Below are positions 19,753-29,187 of a stretch of DNA of 64,000 nt, in pieces. The notes under the pieces are model-generated. The model ran no database searches. It was not told the origin of the DNA and was given only the letters and a program-made list of their open reading frames with translations. Made by a program: the position numbers and the translations under genes. Source of the DNA: Mycobacterium terramassiliense (lineage in GTDB: Bacteria > Actinomycetota > Actinomycetes > Mycobacteriales > Mycobacteriaceae). The number at the start of each line of letters is the position of its first letter. Within the stretch, counting starts at the first letter, position 1. The stretch is taken from NCBI RefSeq assembly GCF_900157385.1, contig NZ_LT717697.1, forward strand, positions 310,001 to 374,000, read 5' to 3'.

Positions 19753-20274
19753 TTAGAGTGGCTGGCACCGGTAGCGGACCTGCCGCACCAGTGCGCAACC
19801 GAAAGTCTCGCCTAAAGTCGTTGTGCGGCAAGCTCCGTCGGACCTCCACCCGTCGCGTTCGTAGAACCGCCGGGCCGGCGCGTTGCCGTCGAGCACCCAC
19901 AACAACGCGCCCGCCACGCCGAGGCGGCGCAGCCGCTCCCGGGCTGCGGCCAGCAGCGACCGCCCGACTCCGCGGTGCACGTGCGCGGGATCGACGTAAA
20001 TCGCCATCAGCTCACCGAAATTCGGGCAGTCGTCGTCGCGGCACAGGCCCGTGGTCGCCAGGCCGAGGATCGCGGCGCCGTCGACGGCGATCACGGTCGA
20101 CGGCAGCCGGAGGCCCACCCGACCGAAGGTGTAGCGGCTAGCGAAGAATTCCGGCTCAAGCCCGTCGAGAAATTCCTGAGCGATCAGCCCCCGGTAGGCC
20201 GACCGCCATGACCGCACCTGCACCCGGGCCACCTCGTAGGCGTCCGCAGGGACCGCCGTCCGCAGCTCGGTCAC
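19753..20274 (-). CDS. GNAT-family N-acetyltransferase
   Basis: The 173-residue protein has the GNAT fold: RTAVPADAYEVARVQVRSWRSAY at the start, the central strand AIYVDPAHVHRGVGRSLL with the acetyl-CoA loop (R-G-V-G), and the C-terminal NAPARRFYERDGW. The acceptor substrate is unknown. GTG 20274 is used. It is divergent from the following SDR gene, with 108 bases between starts. Confidence 0.85.
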   Translation of the reverse strand: MTELRTAVPADAYEVARVQVRSWRSAYRGLIAQEFLDGLEPEFFASRYTFGRVGLRLPSTVIAVDGAAILGLATTGLCRDDDCPNFGELMAIYVDPAHVHRGVGRSLLAAARERLRRLGVAGALLWVLDGNAPARRFYERDGWRSDGACRTTTLGETFGCALVRQVRYRCQPL

Positions 20275-20382
20275 CGTTGCAGTATCGGCTTCCGCGGCGC
20301 TGTTTGCGCGGCGTGGCGGCGAGTGCTGTGCTTACCCCATCGCCAACCTGACACCCGTCAACTTTTCTGGGGAGGACCCGCC

Positions 20383-21231
20383 ATGGCAGACACGGCATCG
20401 ATCGGCCTGAAGGTCCGCGGCAAGGTCATCGTGATCACCGGCGGTGCGCGTGGCATCGGGCTGGCCACCGCGACCGCGCTGCACAACCTGGGCGCCAAGG
20501 TGGCGATCGGCGACATCGACGAGGTGCGGGTGAAGGAGTCGGGGGCCGCGCTCGGGCTGGACGTCTACGGCAAGCTCGACGTCACCGACGCGCATTCGTT
20601 TGCCGAGTTCCTCGACGAGGTCGAGCGCCAGCTCGGCCCGATCGACGTGCTGATCAACAACGCCGGCATCATGCCGGTCGGCCGCATCGTCGACGAGCCG
20701 GACGCCGTCACCCGCCGCATCCTGGACATCAACGTCTACGGCGTCATCCTGGGCAGCAAGCTGGCGGCGCAGCGCATGGTCCCCCGCGGCGCCGGCCACG
20801 TCATCAACGTCGCATCGCTGGCCGGGGAGCTCAACGTCGTCGGCCTGGCCACCTACTGCGCCAGCAAGCACGCGGTGGTCGGGTTCACCGACTCGGCCCG
20901 GCTGGAGTACCACTCGACCGGCGTGAAGTTCTCGATGGTGTTGCCGACGTTCGTCAACACCGAGCTCGTCGCCGGCACCCCCGGGATGAAGGGTTTCCGC
21001 AACGCCGAGCCGGCCGAGATCGCGGACGCGATCGTCAGCCTGGTGGCCCACCCGAAGCCGCGGGTGCGGATCACCAAAACGGCGGGCGCGATGGTGGTGT
21101 CGCAGAAATTCTGGCCGCGCCGCCTCGCCGAGGGGCTCAACCGCGTCCTCGGCGGTGACCACGTCTTCACCGACGACGTCGACGTCGAAAAGCGCCGGGC
21201 CTACGAGGCGCGCGCCCGCGGCGAGGAGTAG
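20383..21231 (+). CDS. Short-chain dehydrogenase/reductase (Rv1865c-like)
   Basis: The 282-residue classical SDR has the TGGARGIG cofactor motif, NNAGIMPVG, a serine in VASLAGE, and the catalytic YCASKHA. The acidic residue GDID after strand 2 favours NAD. A C-terminal extension ([16 protein letters not shown]) is typical of mycobacterial DltE-like SDRs acting on lipids or alcohols. A strong ribosome-binding site, GGGGAGGA (20369-20376), sets the start at ATG 20383. The substrate is unknown. Confidence 0.88.
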   Translation: MADTASIGLKVRGKVIVITGGARGIGLATATALHNLGAKVAIGDIDEVRVKESGAALGLDVYGKLDVTDAHSFAEFLDEVERQLGPIDVLINNAGIMPVGRIVDEPDAVTRRILDINVYGVILGSKLAAQRMVPRGAGHVINVASLAGELNVVGLATYCASKHAVVGFTDSARLEYHSTGVKFSMVLPTFVNTELVAGTPGMKGFRNAEPAEIADAIVSLVAHPKPRVRITKTAGAMVVSQKFWPRRLAEGLNRVLGGDHVFTDDVDVEKRRAYEARARGEE

Positions 21232-21269
21232 ACGGGCGTCGTTCACCTGAGGCGCGGACAATCGGCCGG

Positions 21270-23669
21270 GTGACCGCAGAAACCGCAACCCCGACCACCG
21301 CTTCCCTTGCCGACGACGAACTCGCCCTCATCGATGCGTACTGGCGCGCCGCCAATTACCTGTCGGTCGGACAGATCTACCTGCTCGACAACCCGCTGCT
21401 GGCCGAACCGCTGTCGCCCGAACACGTCAAACCCCGGCTGTTGGGGCACTGGGGCACCACGCCCGCGCTCAACCTCATCTACGCCCACCTGAACCGGGTC
21501 ATCCGCAACCGCGACGCCAACGTCATCTATGTCACCGGACCCGGGCACGGCGGCCCCGGGCTGGTCGCCAACGCCTACCTGGAGGGCACCTACAGCGAGG
21601 TGTACACCGGCATCGAGGAAGACGCCGAAGGGCTGCGAAAGTTGTTCCGGCAGTTCTCCTTTCCCGGCGGGATCCCCAGCCACGTCGCGGCCCAGACCCC
21701 GGGGTCGATCCACGAGGGCGGCGAGCTGGGCTACGCGCTGGTGCACGCCTACGGCGCGGCGTTCGACAACCCGGACCTGGTGGTGGCCTGCGTGGTCGGG
21801 GACGGCGAGGCGGAGACGGGCCCGCTGGCCGCCAGCTGGCACTCCAACAAATTCCTCAACCCGGTCACCGACGGCGCGGTGCTGCCGATCCTGCAGCTCA
21901 ACGGCTACAAGATCGCCAACCCGACCGTGCTGGCCCGCATCCCGCACCCCGAGCTGGAAGCGCTGCTGCGCGGGTACGGCTACCGGCCGATCACGGTCGC
22001 CGGTGACGACCCGGCCGACGTGCACCGCCAACTGGCCGCCGCGCTCGACGACGCGTTCGACGGCATCGCGGCGATCCAGAGCGCGGCGCGCGCCGGCACC
22101 CGGGCCGAACGACCCGTCTGGCCGATGATCGTGCTGCGCACCCCCAAGGGCTGGACCGGCCCGAAGGTGGTGGACGGCAAGAAGGTCGAGGGCACCTGGC
22201 GCGCGCACCAGGTTCCGCTGGCCGAGACCCACGACAATCAGACCCACCGCGCGCAGCTGGAAGAATGGCTGCGCAGCTACCGGCCCGAGGAATTGTTCGA
22301 CGGCACCGGCGCGCTGCGCCCCGAGCTGCGCGCGCTGGCGCCCCGCGGCGATCGCCGGATGAGCGCCAACCCGCACGCCAACGGTGGCCTGCTGCTGCAC
22401 GATCTCGACCTGCCCGACTTCCGCGATTACGCGGTGCCGGTGTCGCGCCCGGCCACCGGGACGCACGAGGCCACCCGCGTGCTGGGCACCTTCCTGCGCG
22501 ACGTGATCGCCCGCAACGCCGACCGGTTTCGCCTGATGGGGCCCGACGAGACCGCGTCCAACCGGCTCGACGCCGTGTACGGGTCGACCGCCAAGGTGTG
22601 GATGTCGGAGATCGAGCCCGATGACGAGCACCTCGCGCCCGAGGGCCGGGTGATGGAGGTGCTCTCCGAGCACCTGTGCCAGGGCTGGCTGGAGGGCTAC
22701 CTGTTGACCGGCCGGCACGGCCTGTTCAACTGCTATGAGGCGTTCGTGCACATCGTCGACTCGATGCTCAACCAGCACGCGAAGTGGCTTGCCACCAGCC
22801 GGGAACTGCCGTGGCGGCGCCCGATCGCGTCGCTGAACTACCTGCTGACCTCGCACGTGTGGCGCCAGGACCACAACGGCGCCTCGCACCAGGACCCCGG
22901 GTTCATCGACTTGGTCGCCAACAAGCGGGCCGAGCTGACCCGGGTGTACCTGCCGCCGGACGGCAACACGCTGTTGTCGGTGGCCGACCACTGCCTGCGC
23001 AGCCGCAATTACGTCAACGTCATCGTCGCCGGCAAGCAGCCGGCGCTGGCCTACCTCGACATGGACCAGGCCATCGCGCACTGCGCGCGCGGCCTGGGCA
23101 TCTGGCAGTGGGCGAGCACCGCCACCGCCGAACCCGACGTGGTCCTGGCCTGTGCCGGGGACATCCCGACGCTGGAGACCCTGGCCGCCGCCGACATCCT
23201 GCGCCGCGAGCTGCCCGGGCTGGCCGTCCGGGTGGTCAACGTCGTCGACCTGATGCGGCTGCAACCCGAGTCCGAGCACCCGCATGGCTTGCCGGACAGG
23301 GAGTTTGACGCGCTGTTCACCCGCGACAAGCCGGTGATCTTCGCCTACCACGGCTACCCGTGGCTGATCCACCGGCTCACCTATCGGCGCACCAACCACC
23401 CGCACGTCCACGTGCGTGGCTTCAAGGAGCGCGGCACCACGACGACGCCGTTCGACATGGTGATGCTCAACGACCTCGACCGGTTCCACCTGGTGATGGA
23501 CGTCATCGACCGGGTGGACGGGCTGGCCAGCCAGGCCGCGGTGCTGCGGCAGCGCATGGTCGACGCCCGCCTGGCCGCCCGCGCCTACACCCGCGAGCAC
23601 GGCGAGGACGACCCGGCGATCTCGGGATGGACCTGGGAGTCGAGCGAGCGGAACGAGCGCAGCGAGTGA
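21270..23669 (+). CDS. xfp: Phosphoketolase (Xfp)
   Basis: This 799-residue thiamine-diphosphate enzyme splits xylulose-5-P (and often fructose-6-P) with phosphate to give acetyl-P and a shorter sugar phosphate. Signatures are [53 protein letters not shown], the ThDP motif [21 protein letters not shown], and GYEDF-like [13 protein letters not shown]. The start is GTG 21270. The last residues ([11 protein letters not shown]) are encoded by the first unit of a 61-bp tandem repeat that supplies the stop codon; the conserved family C-terminus ends at WTW just before it. Confidence 0.95.
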   Translation: MTAETATPTTASLADDELALIDAYWRAANYLSVGQIYLLDNPLLAEPLSPEHVKPRLLGHWGTTPALNLIYAHLNRVIRNRDANVIYVTGPGHGGPGLVANAYLEGTYSEVYTGIEEDAEGLRKLFRQFSFPGGIPSHVAAQTPGSIHEGGELGYALVHAYGAAFDNPDLVVACVVGDGEAETGPLAASWHSNKFLNPVTDGAVLPILQLNGYKIANPTVLARIPHPELEALLRGYGYRPITVAGDDPADVHRQLAAALDDAFDGIAAIQSAARAGTRAERPVWPMIVLRTPKGWTGPKVVDGKKVEGTWRAHQVPLAETHDNQTHRAQLEEWLRSYRPEELFDGTGALRPELRALAPRGDRRMSANPHANGGLLLHDLDLPDFRDYAVPVSRPATGTHEATRVLGTFLRDVIARNADRFRLMGPDETASNRLDAVYGSTAKVWMSEIEPDDEHLAPEGRVMEVLSEHLCQGWLEGYLLTGRHGLFNCYEAFVHIVDSMLNQHAKWLATSRELPWRRPIASLNYLLTSHVWRQDHNGASHQDPGFIDLVANKRAELTRVYLPPDGNTLLSVADHCLRSRNYVNVIVAGKQPALAYLDMDQAIAHCARGLGIWQWASTATAEPDVVLACAGDIPTLETLAAADILRRELPGLAVRVVNVVDLMRLQPESEHPHGLPDREFDALFTRDKPVIFAYHGYPWLIHRLTYRRTNHPHVHVRGFKERGTTTTPFDMVMLNDLDRFHLVMDVIDRVDGLASQAAVLRQRMVDARLAARAYTREHGEDDPAISGWTWESSERNERSE

Positions 23670-23894
23670 CGGGAGCGAGACGACCGATGAGGCCTGGGAG
23701 TCGAGCGAGCGGAACGAGCGCAGTGAGTGACGGGAGCGAGACGACCGATGAGGCTTGGGAGTCGAGCGAGCGGAACGAGCGCAGTGAGTGACGGGAGCGA
23801 GACGACCGATGAGGCTTGGGAGTCGAGCGAGCGGAACGAGCGCAGTGAGTGACGGGAGCGAGACGACCGATGAGGCCTGGGAGTCGAGCGAGCG
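23640..23894 (+). repeat. 61-bp tandem repeat, 4 full copies plus an 11-bp partial (VNTR)
   Basis: Units begin with TCGAGCGAGCGGAACGAGCG at 23640, 23701, 23762 and 23823, with a partial fifth at 23884. Copies differ at only two or three positions (for example CAGCGAG versus CAGTGAG, GGCCTGG versus GGCTTGG). Unit 1 overlaps the end of xfp and provides its TGA; the rest fills the gap to the CPBP gene. Period and layout resemble mycobacterial MIRU-VNTR loci, so copy number probably varies between strains. There are no spacers, so it is not a CRISPR. Confidence 0.93.
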
Positions 23895-23946
23895 GGCCTG
23901 AGAAGGACTGAGCTGGGCCGACGGCGGGCGCAGGTAAACTTGCCGG

Positions 23947-24687
23947 ATGCCCGATGCCGTCGCTGCCGCACAGCCTTCGGCGCCGCATCTGTTCCACGTC
24001 CACCTCGACATCGCCGTGGTCGTCGCGGTGTTGGTGCTGACCAACCTGATCGCGCACTTCACCACGCCGTGGGCCAGCATCGCCACCGTTCCGGCCGCCG
24101 CCGTGGGCCTGGTGATGCTGATGCGGGCCAGGGGGCTGGACTGGGCCGACCTCGGCCTTGGCCGCGCGCACTGGAGGTCCGGGCTGGGGTATGCGCTGGG
24201 CGCCGTCGGCGCGGTGGCGGCGGTGATCGCGGTGGGCATCCTGTTGCCGATGACCCGGCCGATGTTCCTGAACAACCACTACGCCACGATCTCCGGCGCC
24301 CTGATCGCCTCGATGATCGTCATCCCGCTGCAGACCGTGATTCCCGAAGAGCTCGCGTTTCGGGGCGTGCTGCACGGCGCGCTGAACCGGGCCTGGGGCT
24401 TTCGGGGCGTGGCGCTGGGCGGGTCGCTGCTGTTCGGTCTCTGGCACGTCGCCACGTCGCTGGGGCTCACCAGCAACAACGTCGGCTTCACCCGGTTGTT
24501 CGGCGGTGGGTTCGCCGGGATGGTGGCCGGGGTGACGTTGGCGGTGTTGGCCACCGGGGCAGCCGGCTTCGTCTTCAGCTGGCTGCGCCGGCGAAGCGGC
24601 AGCCTGATCGCGCCGATCGCGCTGCACTGGTCGCTCAACGGGCTCGGTGCCCTGGCCGCGGCGCTGGTCTGGCACCTGTCGACCTGA
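23947..24687 (+). CDS. CPBP-family intramembrane glutamic protease
   Basis: The 246-residue membrane protein has about six to seven transmembrane segments. The CPBP (Abi) motifs are complete: EELAFRG (EExxxR), LLFGLWHVATS (FxxxH) and LHWSLNG (HxxxN). Relatives are Rce1-like intramembrane proteases. It corresponds in position to Rv1863c. The natural substrate is unknown. The start is ATG 23947, 53 bases after the tandem repeat, so its promoter must lie within or next to the repeat unless it is read through from xfp. Confidence 0.87.
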   Translation: MPDAVAAAQPSAPHLFHVHLDIAVVVAVLVLTNLIAHFTTPWASIATVPAAAVGLVMLMRARGLDWADLGLGRAHWRSGLGYALGAVGAVAAVIAVGILLPMTRPMFLNNHYATISGALIASMIVIPLQTVIPEELAFRGVLHGALNRAWGFRGVALGGSLLFGLWHVATSLGLTSNNVGFTRLFGGGFAGMVAGVTLAVLATGAAGFVFSWLRRRSGSLIAPIALHWSLNGLGALAAALVWHLST

Positions 24688-24694
24688 GCCCCGG

Positions 24695-25726
24695 TTACAC
24701 GAGTAGCACTGCGGCGCCGGCGATGCGCCCGGCGCTGAGGTCGGACAGGGCCTCGTCGGCCCTTCCCAGCGGGTACTCCGGCGTGGTGACCTCGATGTGG
24801 TGCTGCGCGGCGAAGTCGAGGAAAGCCCGCGCGTCGGCACGCGTGTTCGACGTGACCGACCGGACCTGGCGCTCCTGAAACAGGTGCCGCTGGTAGTTCA
24901 GGGTCGGGATGTCGGAGAGGTGAATGCCGGCGATCGCGAGCGTGCCGCCGCGGTCCAGCGCCTCCAGCGCGGGCAGCACCAGCTCGCCGACGGGCGCGAA
25001 CAGGATCGCGGCGTCCAGCGGCACCGGTGGCGGGTCGGCGGCTCCCTGCGCCGACGCCGCGCCGAGTTCCAGCGCCAGCTTGCGCGCCTCGGCGCCGCGG
25101 GTCATCACGTGCACCTCGGCGCCCTGCGCCAACGCCACCTGCGCGGTGATGTGGGCGCTGCCGCCGAAGCCGTAGAGCCCCAGCCGCCCGCCCGGCGGTA
25201 GCTCGGCGCGCAGCAGGGAGCGGTATCCGATGATGCCGGCGCACAGCAGCGGCGCCAGCTCGCTGTCGCTGTAACCGTTCGGCAGGTGGTGTGCGAAAGC
25301 CGCTGGGACGGTGGCGAATTCGGCGTATCCGCCGTCGGCGTCCCAGCCGGTGTAGCGGGATTGCGGACACAGGTTCTCGTTGCCCCGGCGGCAGTACTTG
25401 CACACGCCGCAGGTGTGGCGCAGCCAGGCGATGCCCACCCGGTCCCCCGGTTTGAACTCGTCACCGGCCTCGGCGCCCACCTCGACGACCTCCCCCACCA
25501 CTTCGTGCCCGGGCGTCACCCTTTCGCGGTGCACCGGAAGGTCACCCTCGGTGACGTGCAGGTCGGTGCGGCACACACCGCACGCGCGCACCGCGACCAG
25601 CAGCTCCGACGCTTCCGGCCGCGGCACTGGGGTGGTGACCTGCTCGAGCGGGCCGGTATCCATCGGCCCCGGGCGGCGCACTCGCCACGCGCGCATCGTC
25701 GTGGTCGTCACCGCCGAGGACATCAC
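24695..25726 (-). CDS. adhA: AdhA, zinc-dependent alcohol dehydrogenase
   Basis: The 343-residue medium-chain dehydrogenase has the catalytic-zinc ligands in [10 protein letters not shown] and TPGHE, four structural-zinc cysteines in [15 protein letters not shown], and the Rossmann motif LYGFGGSAH. It belongs to the subgroup of H37Rv adhA (Rv1862), in the same neighbourhood. It oxidises primary alcohols with NAD. Later in-frame starts (second codon, or ATG for MRAWRV) are possible. It is convergent with the CPBP gene. Confidence 0.92.
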   Translation of the reverse strand: MMSSAVTTTTMRAWRVRRPGPMDTGPLEQVTTPVPRPEASELLVAVRACGVCRTDLHVTEGDLPVHRERVTPGHEVVGEVVEVGAEAGDEFKPGDRVGIAWLRHTCGVCKYCRRGNENLCPQSRYTGWDADGGYAEFATVPAAFAHHLPNGYSDSELAPLLCAGIIGYRSLLRAELPPGGRLGLYGFGGSAHITAQVALAQGAEVHVMTRGAEARKLALELGAASAQGAADPPPVPLDAAILFAPVGELVLPALEALDRGGTLAIAGIHLSDIPTLNYQRHLFQERQVRSVTSNTRADARAFLDFAAQHHIEVTTPEYPLGRADEALSDLSAGRIAGAAVLLV

Positions 25727-25750
25727 CCCATCATGCCGGGTTCGCCAAGC

Positions 25751-26053
25751 TCAGGTCCGGTGCCGCGCCATGCCGACGACCCAGAGCAGGATCAGGGCAC
25801 CGAGCAGCGCGGTGAAGAAGGTGAAGATAATGCCGCCGCCTGCGGTGTTGACGAAGAAGCTCAGGATGAAGCCGCCGATCAGCGCGCCGACGATGCCGAT
25901 CACGATGTCCATCAGGATTCCGGCGCCGCTGCCCCTGATGATCCTGCTGGCGAGCGCGCCCGCCAGACCGCCGATGATGATGTAGCCGATCCATCCGACG
26001 CTGGTCAGGGTGGATGAGCGGGCGAGAAATTCGGTTGCTGCGATGACGTCCAT
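25751..26053 (-). CDS. GlsB/YeaQ/YmgE-family small membrane protein
   Basis: This 100-residue protein has three hydrophobic segments in the Transgly_assoc/GlsB pattern: WIGYIIIGGLAGALASRI, GILMDIVIGIVGALIGGFIL and a last glycine/alanine-rich helix. ATG 26053 is chosen because AAGGAG sits six bases upstream. It is linked to general stress responses in other bacteria and equates to Rv1861 by position and size. It lies 24 bases upstream of adhA in the same direction. Confidence 0.87.
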   Translation of the reverse strand: MDVIAATEFLARSSTLTSVGWIGYIIIGGLAGALASRIIRGSGAGILMDIVIGIVGALIGGFILSFFVNTAGGGIIFTFFTALLGALILLWVVGMARHRT

Positions 26054-26865
26054 GCGGGTCTCCTTGCGATCGCTGGCACGGCCCAAGCGGGACCGCTGGG
26101 CCGTGCTCTGGGAATACCCCATTTTCGCTTATCAAACGTGTGCCCAATTACCACCGGTTGGGCGCGCGGGTCCTATCCCAGAGTGAGCGTCGGTCCGATC
26201 AGGCCCGCTGCTCCGTCGGCGCGGCGCCCGGGGTGACTTCTCCCGCGGGCGCCTGGCCCGGAGCGGGAGCGGGCGCCGGCGCACCCGGGGCCGGAGCGGC
26301 CGGGGCGGGAGCGGGGGGCCGGTGGCGTCCAGGGCTGGATCGACTCGGCCAGCGCCTTCGCCGCCCCCTGGTCCACCGGGTCGTTCGAGGTCCCCAGCCA
26401 CACCACGAACCAGCGCTGCGGGGGCGCGTTGCCGGCCGCGGGCGAGCCGACCACGCCGGTCCAGATCTGTCCGTTCGGCTTGGACGGGTCGCTGAACTTG
26501 ACCTCGTAGTAAGAGGCGCTTCCGGTGATCCCGTTGGCGCCGGTCAGCGGGGTGCTGGCCTGGTTGATCCGGGTGCCGGGATAGGGCATGAAGAACTCAC
26601 CCATGTCGGAGCCCAACCGGACCGCGGCCTTGGCGTCGGTGGTTTCGGCGCTGGCATAGAGCTTTTGGTCCAGCCGGCCCATCACGATGCGGGTGTCGTT
26701 GGCGACCGGCGGCGCCTGCCCCGGCGCCGGCGGTTGGCCGGTGGTCTTGCTGAGCAATTCCGAACCGTAGTCGAGGTGCGACGCGTCGGACTCGACCCAG
26801 CTGGGCGGCAGCACAAAGCTGAAGCCGCCGACGGCGTTGCCGATCCGGCCCGCGTTGGGGTCGAC

Positions 26866-26930
26866 GGGCGGCGGTGGCGGAGCGTTCGGATCGACCGGCG
26901 GCGGCGGCGGAGCGTTCGGGTCGACCGGTT
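26866..26930 (-). repeat. 30-bp direct repeats coding [10 protein letters not shown] in apa
   Basis: The coding strand holds about two and a half copies of a 30-bp unit encoding the decapeptide [10 protein letters not shown], ending in VDPNAGRI. Copies differ by single bases. It belongs to the Pro/Ala-rich N-terminal region of Apa and probably varies in length between strains. Confidence 0.7.
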
Positions 26931-27013
26931 GGGCCGGCGACCGCCACCACGCCACCCCCGCCCGGTGCCCCCGGGGCACCGGGCGGGGGTGGCGTGGTGG
27001 CGGTCGCCGGCCC
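26931..27013. repeat. 83-bp near-perfect palindrome (41-bp arms, 1-base centre) inside apa
   Basis: The left arm 26931-26971 is the exact reverse complement of the right arm 26973-27013, with a single C at 26972 as centre. On the coding strand the right arm encodes [11 protein letters not shown] in the signal-proximal frame. The left arm reads as its antisense and shifts into the frame that continues with PVDPN. Perfect palindromes this long are normally unstable in bacteria, so an assembly fold-back or a recent inverted duplication is likely. Confidence 0.9.
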
Positions 27014-27286
27014 GGGAGCGGGCGCGGGCGCCGCCGTCGTGCTCGGCGGGACCGGGGTCGGGGTCTCGGGATCGGCGCTGGAGGTCGCCGGCAATGCGAT
27101 GGCGACCGCGCTGGCGCTGGTCACCGTGGCGATCGCCAGCGTCGCCCAGAATCCCTTGCGACGTGTCGAGTTCGCGTCCACCTGCTCCATGGCGACGAAC
27201 CTACCGTGTTACGGCTGTGACGCAAGGGTGCCTTGCGGCAGTTTTGCCGATGTTGCCGATGTGCAACCTTGCCGGGTCCGTGCAGG

Positions 27287-28384
27287 TCATTGCGGTGCCG
27301 GGTACAGCGTCACCTCGTGCGCCTTGACGGAGAACCACACCCGCTCCCCGGGCGTCAGCCGCAACTCCGTGGCGGCCTCCGCGGTGATCTCCGCGGCCAG
27401 CCCCGGCGCGCCATCCGGCTGTTCTCGGCCCCGCACCAGGACCCCGGACCCGCGGACATCGAGTTCGGCCACCGTCACCTCGACCGTATTGCGCGGGCTG
27501 CCGTGCGGGTGATCCCGATACACGGCCACCGCCGCGGGGTGGAAGACCGCGACGGCGTTGACGACGTGGGCCTCCAGCCGCTGCGCCGGGGTCGCATGCC
27601 AGCGGGCGCCGGAGCGATCGCGCAGCGAGCCGTCGGAACCCACGGTGCCGTTGACGATGTTGACGCCGGCGATGCGCGCGCCGAAATGGCTGCGCGGCGC
27701 GGTGAGAACGTCTGCGACCGGCCCGAATTCGGCGATCTTGCCGGATTCGAGGACCAGCACGCGATCGGCCAGCGTGAACACGTCGAGCAGCTCGTGGGTG
27801 ACCAGTACTACCGCGCAGCCGGTTCGGGTGACCACGGTGCGCAACACCGCGCGGATGCCGGCGGCCGCGGCGACGTCGAGCCCGGTCAGCGGCTCGTCGA
27901 GCAGCAGCACATCGGGTTCGGCGGCCAGGGCGCGGGCGATCGCCACCCGCTGGGCCTGGCCCCCCGACAGCTGCCGCGGTTTTCGGTCGGCGAAGCCCTC
28001 GGCGTCCACCTCGCGCAGCCAGCGCTTCGCGGTCGACCTCTCGGTGGCACGAGTCGACCGGAACCATCGGCGGCGGCAGTGCGGTCCGAAGGCCACGTTG
28101 GCCGCGACGCTCAGGTGCGGGAACAGCAGCGGGTCCTGCAGCAGCAACCCCACCCGGCGATCGTGCGTCGCCACGTTCACCCCGGCCGCGGTGTCGGTCA
28201 GCACCCGATCCCCCAGCCGCACCACTCCCTCGTCCGGACGAACGAGTCCCGCGATCACGTGCAGCGCGGTGGATTTGCCGGCGCCGTTGGGCCCCAGGAC
28301 GGCCAGCACCTCGCCCGCGGACACCGAAAACTCCACGTCCAGATCGCGGTCGGCGACTACGGCGCGCAGCTGCAACTGGCTCAT
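27287..28384 (-). CDS. modC: ModC, molybdate ABC transporter ATPase
   Basis: The 365-residue protein is an ABC ATPase with Walker A GPNGAGKST, Q-loop LLLQDPLLFPHLS, signature LSGGQAQR, Walker B VLLLDEPLTGLD and the H-loop VLVTHE. A C-terminal ~120-residue Mop-type domain (TVEVTVAELDVRGSGVLVRG, PGERVWFSVKAHEVTLY) is typical of ModC and binds molybdate for feedback control. ATG 28384 lies just after the modB stop. It energises molybdate import for molybdopterin enzymes. Confidence 0.95.
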   Translation of the reverse strand: MSQLQLRAVVADRDLDVEFSVSAGEVLAVLGPNGAGKSTALHVIAGLVRPDEGVVRLGDRVLTDTAAGVNVATHDRRVGLLLQDPLLFPHLSVAANVAFGPHCRRRWFRSTRATERSTAKRWLREVDAEGFADRKPRQLSGGQAQRVAIARALAAEPDVLLLDEPLTGLDVAAAAGIRAVLRTVVTRTGCAVVLVTHELLDVFTLADRVLVLESGKIAEFGPVADVLTAPRSHFGARIAGVNIVNGTVGSDGSLRDRSGARWHATPAQRLEAHVVNAVAVFHPAAVAVYRDHPHGSPRNTVEVTVAELDVRGSGVLVRGREQPDGAPGLAAEITAEAATELRLTPGERVWFSVKAHEVTLYPAPQ

Positions 28385-28389
28385 CGCGG

Positions 28390-29184
28390 CTACCTCGCGT
28401 CCGACCCGGCCAGCCGGTGCGCGCCCAGCCCCAACACCACCAACGCCGCGACCACCACCAGCAGGATCGACAGCGCCACGGCGGCGTTCGCATCGCTCAC
28501 CCGCTGCAGGTAGATCTCCAGCGGCAGCGTCCGGGTGACGCCCTGCCGGGATCCGGCGAAGGTCAGCGTCGCGCCGAACTCCCCGAGCGAGCGGGCGAAC
28601 GCCAGCACCGCTCCCGACGTCATGCCCGGCAGCAGCAGCGGCAGGGTCACCCGCCACCAGACCGCGCTGGGGCGCGCGCCCAGCGTCGCGGCCACCACCT
28701 CGTAGTCGGCTCCCGCGGTGCGCGCGGCGCCCTCGAGGGAGATCACCAGAAACGGCAGCGAGACGAACGTCTGGGCCAGCACCACCGCGGTGGTGCTGAA
28801 GGCGATGCTGACGCCGGCGGCCTCCAGGTAGTGCCCGATCAAGCCGAGCCGGCCGAAGGCGTAAAGCAACGCGATGCCGCCCACCACCGGCGGCAGCACC
28901 AGCGGCAGCAGGATCAGCGGCCGCAACACCCGCACCAGGCGTGCCGTGCTGCGGGCCAGCACCAGGGCCATCGGCACCCCCAGCAGCACGCACAGGGCGG
29001 TGCTGGCGGCGGCGGTCCGCAGGCTCAGCAGCAGCGCCGTCTGCGACGAGGGGCTGGTGACCAGCGACCAGAAGTTCGGCCAGTCGACCTTGATCGCGAG
29101 CGCCAGCAGCGGTAGCGCCACGAACGCGGCCCCAACGGCGGCGGGGACGTACACCCACCGCGGCAGATCCTTAGGCCGGTGCAC
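28390..29184 (-). CDS. modB: ModB, molybdate ABC transporter permease
   Basis: This 264-residue inner-membrane permease has five to six transmembrane helices and the EAA-type loop that docks on ModC ([20 protein letters not shown]). Length and position match Rv1858. It starts at a GTG at 29184, three bases after modA ends, and is followed by modC after five bases, so modABC is one operon. Confidence 0.94.
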   Translation of the reverse strand: MHRPKDLPRWVYVPAAVGAAFVALPLLALAIKVDWPNFWSLVTSPSSQTALLLSLRTAAASTALCVLLGVPMALVLARSTARLVRVLRPLILLPLVLPPVVGGIALLYAFGRLGLIGHYLEAAGVSIAFSTTAVVLAQTFVSLPFLVISLEGAARTAGADYEVVAATLGARPSAVWWRVTLPLLLPGMTSGAVLAFARSLGEFGATLTFAGSRQGVTRTLPLEIYLQRVSDANAAVALSILLVVVAALVVLGLGAHRLAGSDAR

Positions 29185-29187
29185 GGT

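Larger units (their letters stand above)
26199..27190 (-). pseudogene. apa: apa (modD), Ala/Pro-rich fibronectin-attachment antigen, frame broken twice
   Basis: The protein would be a secreted Pro/Ala-rich mannosylated antigen (fibronectin-attachment protein, 45/47-kDa family). ATG 27190 begins a clear signal peptide ([19 protein letters not shown], cleavage after ATSSA before DPETPTPV). The conserved core follows in a second frame ([50 protein letters not shown]). The Pro-rich tail ending in APTEQRA and TGA 26199 is in a third frame. Break 1 is at the palindrome 26931-27013; break 2 is at a C6 tract on the coding strand (26312-26317), where five C would restore the frame. Either assembly errors or a true pseudogene. 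Confidence 0.85.

Noticed and set aside
23640..23894. Possible CRISPR array
   Set aside because: The 61-bp units are contiguous with no unique spacers and no cas genes nearby; it is a tandem repeat.
21243..24275. About 1000-codon minus-strand open frame opposite phosphoketolase and the 61-bp repeats
   Set aside because: Low-complexity antisense of a clear gene; repeated [12 protein letters not shown] peptides come from the VNTR and not from protein selection.
26117..26198. Transcription terminator between apa and the GlsB-like gene
   Set aside because: No stable inverted repeat of more than six pairs with a sensible loop was found.
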